Positions 15,696 through 24,216 of a DNA stretch of 64,000 bases are shown piece after piece. The notes beneath the pieces were generated by a model. The model saw only the letters and a program-made list of their open reading frames with translations, made no database searches and was not told the DNA's origin. Origin of the DNA: Brachybacterium huguangmaarense (lineage in GTDB: Bacteria; Actinomycetota; Actinomycetes; Actinomycetales; Dermabacteraceae). Position 1 is the stretch's first letter. Each line of letters opens with the position of its first letter. The stretch lies in NCBI RefSeq assembly GCF_025725725.1, contig NZ_CP107020.1, forward strand, positions 186,001 to 250,000, written 5' to 3'. Both the position numbers and the translations under genes were made by a program.

Positions 15696-17393
15696 TCAGC
15701 GGCGGTCGCCCGCGGCGAGCGAGAGATCGGTCGCAGCATCGCGCCCGAGGTCCAGCACGTCCTCGACGGGCTCGACCACGAGGCGCTCGGCCACGGCGCG
15801 CACCCGCTCGCCGAGCAGCCGACGGACGCGCCGACGCTCGAGGCGGGAGGCGAGGGCAGCGATCGCGCCGCCGGCGAGGGCGAGCAGGATGCCCACCCCC
15901 AGGCCGAGGACGAGCAGCGCCGTGGGGAGCGGCACGGGAACCCCGAGGCCGTCGACGGTCGGCATCGGCGGGGCCGGGATCTGCAGGTAGCCGAGCACGG
16001 CGACGAGGGTGAGCCAGCCCAGCCCCACGACCGCCGTGGCGAGCGCGAGCCACTGGATCACGCCGAGCACACGCCACCACCACGAGCGGCGCTGCGCACG
16101 GAGGTCGGCGCCCGCGACCGCCTGGTCGAGGGCGTCGGGCAGCTCGTCCGCGTGCGCCCGGGCGGCGCGGCGCACGGCCGCGCGCCAGGCCTCCCCCGCT
16201 CCCGCGCTCGTGGCGTCGGCGAAGCCGCGCACGCCGCCCGAGGCCCGCGCGCTCGTCGCGGCGTCGGGGGCGGGCAGGGACGTGCGCGACAGCTCGCCGG
16301 GCACGGCGCCCTGGCCGATCCCGAGCCTGCGCAGGGGGTCCGGCCGCAGGCGCCGGATCCACCGCAGCGGCGGCCAGCCCAGCTCGCCGGCCGCACGATG
16401 GCGGTAGGACCGCGCCGCGGCCTCGGAGACGGCGTCGACCCGCGCGGCCGCGCCGAGATCCTCGACGAGGCGGCGCACGTCGGCACCCCGCACCTGGGCC
16501 GGGAGCTCGCCGACCGGGGCGGCCTCGCGCAGCGCGACGGCGGCACCCATGACGTCGGCGCGCAGCCGCGCCGCGGACGCCTCGCGTCCCGCCGCGAGCA
16601 CGACGAGGCGCTCGCGGAGCTCCTCGACCCCCTCCCCCGTCTCGGCGGACGCCGCGAGCACGGGGGCCGAGCCCACCCCGTCGAGCCGGACGAGACGCTC
16701 GAGGGAGGCCAGGACGGCCGCGCGATCACCGGGGCGGACGCGGTCGACCTGGTTGAGCACCACGAGGGTGGTCGCGTCGTGCGCGGCGAAGGGGGCGACG
16801 AACTGGCGGTGCAGGACGTCGTCGGCGTACTTCTGCGGATCGGTGACCCACACGATCACGTCGACGAGCCCCGTCATGCGCTCGGCGGTCTCGCGGTTGG
16901 CGAGCTCGACCGAGTCGAGATCGGGAAGGTCCAGGAGGATCAGCCCGGGGCGTGCGCTCTCGTCCACGCCGCGGAGCCGACGCCCGTGCCGCCCGGTCGA
17001 GGCCTGCTCGACGGCGCGCACGAGAGGGGTCCCGGGGTCCTCGAGGACGTGGCGGTCGGCGACCTCGAGCCAGTCGAGCAGCGGCTCGCTGCCGCTCGCG
17101 CCGACGACCGCCGCGACGGGCGCCGAGGTCGTGGGCCGGCGCACGGCGGCTCGGGTGACAGCGGCTCCCACGATCGCGTTGACGAGCGAGGACTTGCCCG
17201 AGCCCGTCGCGCCGAAGACACCGACGACGGTGTGCTCGGCCGAGAGGGCCGAGCGTCCGCCCACGCGCTCGACGGTCTCGCGCGCCCGGGCGAGGGGGCC
17301 GTCCGGGGCGATCCCGTCGAGCATGTCTGCAGCGCGGCCCAGGGCCCCGGCACGCTCGGCGAGGCCGGGGCCGCCGCTGCGGGCGGCCCTCAT
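15696..17393 (-). CDS. Dynamin-like / YfjP-type GTPase, second of a coupled pair
   Basis: The 565-residue protein has a GTPase domain near its N-terminus: P-loop GVFGATGSGKSSLVNAIVG around residue 60, switch II LILLDLPDLDSVE and the base-specificity motif LVVLNQVDRV. A helical stretch follows, then two closely spaced membrane helices (LATAVVGLGWLTLVAVLGYL and ALLVLGLGVGILLALAGGAI) and a basic C-terminal helix. It is a membrane-inserted GTPase of the bacterial dynamin-like type. Its ATG overlaps the stop of the preceding GTPase gene by 4 bases, so the two are made together and may form a heteromer, as paired bacterial dynamins do. The cellular role is not determined. Confidence 0.78.
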   Translation of the reverse strand: MRAARSGGPGLAERAGALGRAADMLDGIAPDGPLARARETVERVGGRSALSAEHTVVGVFGATGSGKSSLVNAIVGAAVTRAAVRRPTTSAPVAAVVGASGSEPLLDWLEVADRHVLEDPGTPLVRAVEQASTGRHGRRLRGVDESARPGLILLDLPDLDSVELANRETAERMTGLVDVIVWVTDPQKYADDVLHRQFVAPFAAHDATTLVVLNQVDRVRPGDRAAVLASLERLVRLDGVGSAPVLAASAETGEGVEELRERLVVLAAGREASAARLRADVMGAAVALREAAPVGELPAQVRGADVRRLVEDLGAAARVDAVSEAAARSYRHRAAGELGWPPLRWIRRLRPDPLRRLGIGQGAVPGELSRTSLPAPDAATSARASGGVRGFADATSAGAGEAWRAAVRRAARAHADELPDALDQAVAGADLRAQRRSWWWRVLGVIQWLALATAVVGLGWLTLVAVLGYLQIPAPPMPTVDGLGVPVPLPTALLVLGLGVGILLALAGGAIAALASRLERRRVRRLLGERVRAVAERLVVEPVEDVLDLGRDAATDLSLAAGDRR

Positions 17394-19264
17394 GCCTCGG
17401 CCCGATCGGCGCCGGGATCGGGGCCGGAGCCGTGCGCGTCGGCGGCGCGGCCCGCTCCCGGCGTCTCGGCGCGGTCGCCCCGCACGGCGGCGGCGAGCTG
17501 CTCGAGGGCGCGGGCGTCCCCGAGCAGCTCGTCGGAGGTCACGGCGTCCTCGAGCACGTCCAGGCGGGCGCGGAACGGCTCGGCCCGCTCGGCGACGAGC
17601 TGGTCGAGCCGGGTCGCGAGGGCCGTCCGGGCCGTGCGCGCGAGGCGACGCACGGCCTCGTCGCCGAAGATCGTCTCGAGCAGCTTCTGGCCGATCACGG
17701 CGGTCGCCGCCCCCGTGCCGACCTCGAGGCCGGTCGGGATGAACGCGGTCGAGGCGAACACGACGACCATGAGGGCGACGCCGACGGCGTTGACGCCGAG
17801 GGAGAGCACGCGCGCCCGGGTGCGGCGGTCGGCGCCCTCGCTGCGCACGAGCTCGAGCACGTCGCCCTGCCACGCGCGCACGGCCTGGGCGACCTCGCCG
17901 CGGTAGGCGTCGGGGATGCGCGAGAGGTCGTCGCCGTCGATCAGGGCCCGGCCGCTCGGCGTGATCCGCCACGCCGTGTCGGTGCGCTCGGCGGCCCGGG
18001 CGGTCTCGTCGATCACGACGTGCACGAGGCCGGTCTCGAGCGCGTTCTCGGCGGCGACGGCCGGGGCGGGCTCGCCCCGCAGCACGCCGGCGAGGCGGTC
18101 GCGCACCCGTCCGAAGGCCGATTCGATGCCGCGGAACAGCTCCCCCGTGCCGACGACGTCCTGCCATCGCGCGAGCACCTCGCCGCGCAGCAGCGAGCCG
18201 TCGCCGAGCACCGCGTCGATCCTCTCCCGCGCGTCCGCGAAGGCCGCGTCGACCTCGGCGCCGAGCCGGGCCACCTCGTCCTCCTGCGCGTCCACGTGGG
18301 CCGCGACCGCGCGCGCCGAGCCGGCGAGCGCGGCCACCGCCCCGGCGAGGGTGCGGCGCGCGATGGCCCCGCGCTCGGCGGCGTCGGCGGCCAGGGCGCC
18401 GAAGAACGTGCCGATCTCCGCGACCGTGCCCGCCTCGAGCATGCCGCGGTCGTCGACCGGGGACTCGTCGATGAGGAACAGGCGGGCCGCACCCAGCCCG
18501 TCGCGCTCGAGGAGGGAGCGCAGGTCCGCGGAGAGCTCCTCGGCGACGCCCGGGCGCGGCGGGATCCGGTTCATGACCACCGCGACGGTCACGTCGCGCG
18601 CGGCGGCCGTGCGCAGCACCTCCCACGGCACGGCGTCGGCGTAGCGGTTGGCGGTGGTCACGAACAGCCACAGGTCGGCTGCGCGCAGCAGCTGGCGCGC
18701 GAGCTCGCGGTTGCCCGCGGACACCGAGTCGATGTCGGGGGCGTCGAGCAGGGCCAGCCCGCGGGGCACGGCGGGGTCGGCGGCGAGCACGAGGGAGGTC
18801 GCCGCCGCGTCGCCCTCGGCGGCGGGGGCGGGCGCGGCGGGGGCGGGCGCGGCCGCCGCGGTCGCCCCGTCGACGGGCCCGCCGCCGACGTCCACGCGGG
18901 CGAGGCCGGGCAGGATGCGGCTGCCCGCGAACCAGGCGGCGTCCTCGGGGTGGTGCAGCAGGATCGGCTGGCGCGTGGTGGGGCGGATCGCGCCGGCGCG
19001 GGTGACGGGCCTGCCCACGAGCGCGTTGACGATGGTGGACTTGCCCGCGCCGGTCGAGCCGCCGACGACCACGAGCAGCGGGGCGTCCAGGGAGTCCAGG
19101 CGCGGGGCGACGTGGTCGGCAAGCTGGGCGAGGGCGGCCGCGACGTCGCGGCGTCCCCGCTCGGCCCCCTCGACGGGCAGCGGCAGGTGCACCTGGCGCA
19201 GGTGCACGGCGAGCGCGTCGAGGACGCGGGTGCCGGCAGCGGACGGGGTGCTCATGGCCGCCAT
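17390..19264 (-). CDS. Dynamin-like GTPase, first of a coupled pair
   Basis: A 624-residue GTPase: P-loop VVVGGSTGAGKSTIVNALVG near residue 65, an insertion rich in Ala/Pro (residues about 135-150), switch II GLALLDAPDIDSV, and VAVVMNRIPP in place of the NKxD motif. Long helical segments follow, then a hydrophobic hairpin (VLSLGVNAVGVALMVVVFAS and FIPTGLEVGTGAATAVIG) and more helix. NKxD is not clear (NRIP), so guanine specificity is less sure than in the partner. Two starts are possible, 19264 and 19255. The C-terminal 30 residues are disordered. It is upstream of and overlaps the second GTPase gene. Confidence 0.78.
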   Translation of the reverse strand: MAAMSTPSAAGTRVLDALAVHLRQVHLPLPVEGAERGRRDVAAALAQLADHVAPRLDSLDAPLLVVVGGSTGAGKSTIVNALVGRPVTRAGAIRPTTRQPILLHHPEDAAWFAGSRILPGLARVDVGGGPVDGATAAAAPAPAAPAPAAEGDAAATSLVLAADPAVPRGLALLDAPDIDSVSAGNRELARQLLRAADLWLFVTTANRYADAVPWEVLRTAAARDVTVAVVMNRIPPRPGVAEELSADLRSLLERDGLGAARLFLIDESPVDDRGMLEAGTVAEIGTFFGALAADAAERGAIARRTLAGAVAALAGSARAVAAHVDAQEDEVARLGAEVDAAFADARERIDAVLGDGSLLRGEVLARWQDVVGTGELFRGIESAFGRVRDRLAGVLRGEPAPAVAAENALETGLVHVVIDETARAAERTDTAWRITPSGRALIDGDDLSRIPDAYRGEVAQAVRAWQGDVLELVRSEGADRRTRARVLSLGVNAVGVALMVVVFASTAFIPTGLEVGTGAATAVIGQKLLETIFGDEAVRRLARTARTALATRLDQLVAERAEPFRARLDVLEDAVTSDELLGDARALEQLAAAVRGDRAETPGAGRAADAHGSGPDPGADRAEA

Positions 19265-19291
19265 TGTGGCAGGGGGTCGGTCATCGAGGGG

Positions 19292-20560
19292 TCAGTCGTA
19301 GTAGGGATCGAGGCCCCATTCGGGGAAGGCGACGCGGCGCGCGGCCTGGATGCGGCGATCGAGATCGTCCCCAGGGTCGAAGCCGGCCGCCCAGGGCCGC
19401 AGCACCGGGGTGGACCCGTCGCCGTGGCGGACCAGATGATGCGGGAGCGCGAGCCCGTGGGCGCGAGCGAGCTCGCCGACCCGGGCGACGTACTCCGCGG
19501 GAAGCGGGCGGGACGGATCGATCGGCTCGCCGATCGCGGTCGCCACGAGGTTGGTCCACGAGCGCGGCACGACGTCCGTGACGGAGTACCCGCCGCCGCC
19601 GAGGGCGAGCCAGCGGCCGCCGCACACCTCCTCGGCGAGGTCCCGCATCATGGCCATCGCGGCCTGCTGCGCCTCGACGGTCACGGCGAGATCGGCGAGC
19701 GGGTCGTCGCGATGGGTGTCGGCGCCGTGCTGGGTCACGAGCAGGGTGGGCCGGATGGCGCGCACGAGCGCGGGCACGACCGCGTCGATCGCGCGAAGCC
19801 ACCCCTCGGAGGTGGTGTGCGCGGGCAGCGGGACGTTCACGGCCGAGCCGGGCGCCCCGGGACCGCCGGTGTCCTGCACGAAGCCGGTCCAGGGGAAGAG
19901 GAGCTCGCCCGACTCGTGGAGGGAGACGGTGACGGCGCGCGGCTCGTCCCACAGGGCGCGCTCGACGCCGTCGCCGTGGTGGACGTCGAGGTCGACGTAG
20001 ACGATGCGCTGCTCCCCGAGGGCGAGCGCGTGGAGGATCCCGATCGCGGCGTCGTTGTAGACGCAGAACCCGGCGGCCTGGGAGGCGCGCGCATGGTGCA
20101 TGCCGCCGCTGAAGTTGACGGCGCGGCGCACGGCGCCGCTCTCGATCGCCTCGACCGCCTGCAGGGTGCCGCCCACGAGGCGCGCGCTCGCGTCATGGAT
20201 GCCGGTGAACACGGGCGTGTCCTCGCTGCCGAGGCCGTACGGCGCGAGCTCGGTCTCGGCAGGGCGCGTCACGGGGTCGGAGGCGGCGCGCACGGCGGCG
20301 ACGAACTCGTCGTCGTGCACGGCACGCAGCTGGTCGTCGGAGGCGACGGGGGCGGGCAGGAGGGACACGTCGTCACGGTCGAACAGGCCCGAGGCGCGGC
20401 ACAGCTCCGCGGTCAGCTCCAGTCGGACCGGGGACATGGGATGCCCGGCCCCGAAGTCGTAGGCGGCGAGCGCGTCCTCCCACACGACGGCCGTGCGATC
20501 GGGGGCCGCCTCCCGCTGTGCGCGGGACGCGCCCGGACGAGGACTCTCCGGTGAGCTCAT
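19292..20560 (-). CDS. Histone-deacetylase-fold protein (acetoin utilization AcuC-like)
   Basis: A 422-residue zinc-dependent deacetylase-fold protein. The HDAC motifs are complete: SGGMHHARASQAAGFCVYND (tandem His and channel), YVDLDVHHGDGVERAL (zinc Asp and His), SLHESGELLFPWTG, TQHGADTHRDDPLADL (second zinc Asp), and LALGGGGYS. Bacterial members (AcuC) act on acetylated proteins such as acetyl-CoA synthetase, or on acetylpolyamines. No acetoin genes or acetyl-CoA synthetase lie nearby, so the substrate is open. It shares orientation with the GTPase pair but is separated by 27 bp. Confidence 0.88.
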   Translation of the reverse strand: MSSPESPRPGASRAQREAAPDRTAVVWEDALAAYDFGAGHPMSPVRLELTAELCRASGLFDRDDVSLLPAPVASDDQLRAVHDDEFVAAVRAASDPVTRPAETELAPYGLGSEDTPVFTGIHDASARLVGGTLQAVEAIESGAVRRAVNFSGGMHHARASQAAGFCVYNDAAIGILHALALGEQRIVYVDLDVHHGDGVERALWDEPRAVTVSLHESGELLFPWTGFVQDTGGPGAPGSAVNVPLPAHTTSEGWLRAIDAVVPALVRAIRPTLLVTQHGADTHRDDPLADLAVTVEAQQAAMAMMRDLAEEVCGGRWLALGGGGYSVTDVVPRSWTNLVATAIGEPIDPSRPLPAEYVARVGELARAHGLALPHHLVRHGDGSTPVLRPWAAGFDPGDDLDRRIQAARRVAFPEWGLDPYYD

Positions 20561-20708
20561 GGGCGCAGACTAGCCCGCGCCCGGCCGACCGAGCAGGGGC
20601 GCTCCCCCAGCACGACGCCCCCGGGCATGCACCGCGCCCGGTGGTCTCCTGCCACGTAGACTCCCCCTGCCGTCGTGAGCACGGCGGGCCCGAGGGGAGG
20701 AGGCGGAC

Positions 20709-22178
20709 GTGAGCGACACCCGTCCGCGTCGTCCCGCGCGGGGCAGCAGCGGCGAGCAGGCCGCCCGCCGGAGCCTGGCCCGGCTCGCCCGCCAGGCCAT
20801 GCTGCGCTCCCGTCGGGTCGGGCTGGGCGCCGCTCTGCGCGAGCTCGTCGCGGAGGCCGCGAAGGCCTCCCCCGCGCGGCTCGCGCTCACGGTCTTCTCG
20901 GGCATGATCCTGCTGGTCACGGTGATGCTCGAGCTGCCCATCGCGACCGTCGAGCGTGAGCGCACGCCGCTCGTCGACGCCCTCTTCACGGCCGTCTCCG
21001 CCGTGTGCGTCACGGGCCTGACCACGGTGGACACCCCCACCCACTGGTCCACCTTCGGGCTCGTGGTGCTCATGTTCGCGATGAAGATCGGCGGCCTGGG
21101 CGTGCTGACCCTGGCCTCGCTGCTGAGCCTGTCGGTCATGCGCCACATGGGCCTGGCCCAGCGCCTCATCACGGCCTCGGAGACCCGCAGCGAGCGACTG
21201 TCGGAGGTGGGCGGTGTGCTCGCGACGATCGTCATCACGTCGACGTCGTTCGAGCTGCTCACCTTCTTCGCGCTGACCCCGCACATGATCGCCAACCAGT
21301 ACCCGCTGGGGACCTCGCTGTTCAACGGCGCCTTCTACGCGATCAGCGCGTTCAACAACGCCGGCTTCGTGCCCGAGGTGAGCGGGACCGCGCAGTACGT
21401 GGGCGATCCGTGGTTCTCGATCCCGATCGCGCTCGCCGTGTTCGTCGGCTCCCTCGGCTTCCCCGTCATCCTCGTGCTCGTGCGCTCGTGGCGCCGCCGG
21501 GCGCACTGGACCCTGCACGCCAAGCTCACGCTCTCGACGTCGGCCCTGCTGTTCGTGCTGGGCTGGATCGGGATCGCGCTCATGGAGTGGGGCAATCCCG
21601 ACACCCTCGGCGGTCACGGCACCGGCACCAAGCTGCTCGCGAGCGCCTTCGCCTCCGTCATGCCCCGCTCGGGCGGCCTGTCGACGCTCGACGTGTCCCA
21701 GTTCGCGCCGGCGACGCGACTGTTCGTCGACATCCTCATGTTCATCGGCGGCGGCTCCGGCTCGACCGGCGGCGGCATCAAGGTCACGACGTTCGCGCTG
21801 CTCGTGCTGTCGATCATCGCGGAGGCCCGCGGCGACCGCGACGTCGAGGTCTTCAGCCGCCGGATACCGCACGAGACGATCCGCCAGGCGATCTCGGTGC
21901 TCGTCATGAGCGCGGCCGTCGTGCTCGTCGCGACGCTCGTCATGCTCGAGCTGACGGGACTGGACCTGGACCGCACCGTGTTCGAGGTGCTGTCGGCCTA
22001 CGGCACTGTGGGGCTCTCGACGGGCATCACGCCCGATCTGCCCACCTCGGCGAAGTGCGTCATCATCGCCTGCATGTACATGGGCAGGATCGGGCCGATG
22101 ACACTGGGGGCGGCGCTCGCCCTGCGCGAGCGCTCGCGCGTCGTGCGCCTCCCGGAGGAGCGCCCGATCGTCGGCTGA
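20709..22178 (+). CDS. ktrB: Potassium uptake channel subunit KtrB/TrkH
   Basis: The 489-residue membrane protein is the pore subunit of a Ktr/Trk K+ transporter. The four pore loops are visible: TAVSAVCVTGLTTVDT, AISAFNNAGFVPEV, MFIGGGSGSTGGGIKV, and LSAYGTVGLSTGITPD, each with the filter glycine. About 55 basic cytoplasmic residues precede the first helix. The start is GTG at 20709 with a GGGGAGGAGG site just upstream. The RCK gating subunit follows on the same strand 95 bp later. Confidence 0.92.
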   Translation: MSDTRPRRPARGSSGEQAARRSLARLARQAMLRSRRVGLGAALRELVAEAAKASPARLALTVFSGMILLVTVMLELPIATVERERTPLVDALFTAVSAVCVTGLTTVDTPTHWSTFGLVVLMFAMKIGGLGVLTLASLLSLSVMRHMGLAQRLITASETRSERLSEVGGVLATIVITSTSFELLTFFALTPHMIANQYPLGTSLFNGAFYAISAFNNAGFVPEVSGTAQYVGDPWFSIPIALAVFVGSLGFPVILVLVRSWRRRAHWTLHAKLTLSTSALLFVLGWIGIALMEWGNPDTLGGHGTGTKLLASAFASVMPRSGGLSTLDVSQFAPATRLFVDILMFIGGGSGSTGGGIKVTTFALLVLSIIAEARGDRDVEVFSRRIPHETIRQAISVLVMSAAVVLVATLVMLELTGLDLDRTVFEVLSAYGTVGLSTGITPDLPTSAKCVIIACMYMGRIGPMTLGAALALRERSRVVRLPEERPIVG

Positions 22179-22273
22179 TCCGGCCCGGGCCTGATCGCCC
22201 GCGCGGCGACCGGCTACGCTGAGCGCGGCCCGCACAGTCGCCGGGTCGCCACGGCCCGTCGGGAGGAGCAGGG

Positions 22274-22945
22274 GTGTCGGAGCGGAGTCGCCAGCGCGGC
22301 GGGGTGCTCGTCATCGGTCTCGGCCGGTTCGGCGCGTCGATCGCGGTGACGCTCGAGCAGCTGGGCACCGACGTGCTCGCGATGGACACCCGCTCCGAGC
22401 TGGTCCAGGAGTTCTCGGGGCATCTGACCCACGTGGTGCAGGCCGACGCGACCAACCTCGACGCCCTCCAGCAGATCGGTGCCGCCGACTTCTCCGTCGC
22501 GGTCGTCGGCGTCGGCACCTCGATCGAGTCGAGCGTGCTCATCACCGCCAACCTCGTCGACCTCGGCAAGCCCGTGATCTGGGCCAAGGCGATCTCGCAG
22601 GCGCACGGCAAGATCCTCGAGCGCATCGGCGCCCACCATGTCGTGTTCCCCGAGAAGGACGCCGGCCAGCGCGTCGCGCACCTCGTCAACGGCCGCCTCA
22701 TCGACTACATCGAGTTCGACGACGGCTTCGCGATCGTGAAGATGCGACCGCCGCGCGAGACCGTCGGCTACACGCTCGCCCAGTCCGACATCCGCTCGAA
22801 GTACGGGGTGACGGTGGTCGGGGTGAAGTCCCCCGGTCGCGACTTCACCTACGCGACGCCCGAGACGATGGTCGCCCAGCACGACCTGCTCATCGTCTCC
22901 GGCCACACCGATCTGCTCGAGCGGTTCTCGAACCGGCCCGGATGA
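22274..22945 (+). CDS. ktrA: Potassium uptake regulatory subunit KtrA/TrkA
   Basis: A 223-residue RCK protein: N-terminal Rossmann domain starting VLVIGLGRFGASIAVTL (GxGxxG, nucleotide binding), acidic DT at the end of strand 2, and a C-terminal RCK_C domain from about residue 140 (FAIVKMRPPRETVGYTLAQ to LLIVSGHTDLLERF). Such rings bind ATP/ADP and often c-di-AMP and gate the KtrB pore. Start GTG 22274 with GGGAGGAG at 22261-22268. Its stop overlaps the ATG of the next gene. Confidence 0.93.
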   Translation: MSERSRQRGGVLVIGLGRFGASIAVTLEQLGTDVLAMDTRSELVQEFSGHLTHVVQADATNLDALQQIGAADFSVAVVGVGTSIESSVLITANLVDLGKPVIWAKAISQAHGKILERIGAHHVVFPEKDAGQRVAHLVNGRLIDYIEFDDGFAIVKMRPPRETVGYTLAQSDIRSKYGVTVVGVKSPGRDFTYATPETMVAQHDLLIVSGHTDLLERFSNRPG

Positions 22946-24216
22946 CGGGTGCCACGACCGGGACGGCCGCTGGAGCCGAGCACGGCGCCGCGGGGACGGA
23001 CAGCGCGGACGCTGCGGCCGGCGTAGGCGGCGCGGCGGCCCCGATGGGCGGGGCCGGCCCAGTTGGCGAGGCCGGCGCAGTCGGCGCCGCGGGCGTTCCC
23101 GCGGGGACGTCGCCGCGCACCCACGGCGCAGCGGGACCTGGAGAGCCGGACCGCACGTCGGTCTCGGCACGGCCGGCGACCGCCCAGGACGCCGAGGCCG
23201 CGAGCGAGGGCCTCCCGGACCTCCTGCCCGACCGGTGGCGGCCGGGGAACAACCGTCGCTCGTTCGTCGCGGAGTCGGGCGGGACGGTCCTGGGCCACTG
23301 TCGCGGGATCGACAACGACTTCCATCCGGCATCGCGCTCGCTCGTGCTCGAGACGGTGCCGGGGTTCGACGACGATCTCCGGTGCCGGGTCGAGGACGCT
23401 CTGCTGGGTGCGCAGATCGCGGTCTCCACGGTGCCCTTGCGCATGAAGGTCTACGCGTCGGACGCAGCCGGCCGCGCGCTCGCGGCGCGGCACCGCGCCG
23501 TGGCGATCCAGGCCTGCCCGCCGTGGCGCTACAGGGTGGGGCCCGAGCTGCGACAGTGGGCCGCAGCGCACCGGCACGCGGACGACGCGGAGTCCGGAGC
23601 GCTCGGGGCCGGTCGCGGGGGCGCCGCCGAGCCCGACGTGCCATGCCCTGTGCGCCCAGCCGACGTCGAGGAGCTGCGGGACCTCGAGGTCGCCCACTAC
23701 ACGGCCCAGCATGCGCGCTGGTCTCCTGCGGCCGCCCCCGAGGTCCTCCGGGACGAGCTCGGCGAGGCGTACAACGGTCCCGCGGGAACGCTCGGGCTCG
23801 ACGTCGAGCGCAGCGTCGTGCTCCGCCGCGGCGGGCGACTCGTCGCGGCGGGCGTGGTCTGGCCGTCCGAGGAGCACGTGACAGGGCCCGGCGCCGAGGT
23901 CTCGCTGCTGAGCGACCCGGCCGAGGGCCCCACGGCACGGGCCGACAAGGAGGCCTGCCTCGCGGCGGTCCTCGATCGTTGCCAGGACGGGGACGTCCTG
24001 TGCCTCGACTCCCATCTCACCGAGCGCACCGAGATCGCGATGATGCGCGAGGTCCCCGGCCTCGATCCGGCCGCCGGTGACGGCTGGATGGTCATCCTCG
24101 ACGTGCCCGTCGGCCGGGAGCGACGCCCGTGGACGCTGCCGGCAGCGCTCGTGCCCGACGAGGCCTCATGGATCCGCGAGTTCATCCCTGGGGCATCGGA
24201 CTCCGGGTCCTCGTGA
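22942..24216 (+). CDS. Unknown protein, possible double GNAT-like fold, coupled to ktrA
   Basis: A 424-residue protein with an Ala/Gly-rich disordered head (residues 1-70). Two parts follow that each look like an acyltransferase-like alpha/beta unit: about residues 72-215 (VSARPATAQDAEAASEGLPD ... RVGPELRQWAAAH) and 232-400 (CPVRPADVEELRDLEVAHYT ... MVILDVPVGRERRPW). The second has RPADVEEL and VVLRRGGRLVAAGVVW, typical strand-helix signatures of GNAT proteins, but I see no clear R/Q-x-x-G-x-G/A motif. The ATG overlaps the ktrA stop (22942-22945). The last 35 bases overlap the convergent DUF222 gene. Function not assigned. Confidence 0.6.
   Translation: MTGATTGTAAGAEHGAAGTDSADAAAGVGGAAAPMGGAGPVGEAGAVGAAGVPAGTSPRTHGAAGPGEPDRTSVSARPATAQDAEAASEGLPDLLPDRWRPGNNRRSFVAESGGTVLGHCRGIDNDFHPASRSLVLETVPGFDDDLRCRVEDALLGAQIAVSTVPLRMKVYASDAAGRALAARHRAVAIQACPPWRYRVGPELRQWAAAHRHADDAESGALGAGRGGAAEPDVPCPVRPADVEELRDLEVAHYTAQHARWSPAAAPEVLRDELGEAYNGPAGTLGLDVERSVVLRRGGRLVAAGVVWPSEEHVTGPGAEVSLLSDPAEGPTARADKEACLAAVLDRCQDGDVLCLDSHLTERTEIAMMREVPGLDPAAGDGWMVILDVPVGRERRPWTLPAALVPDEASWIREFIPGASDSGSS

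Noticed and set aside
17432-20554. A 1,040-codon open frame on the plus strand
   Set aside because: Antisense to the dynamin-like GTPase and deacetylase genes, low-complexity translation, no start signals.
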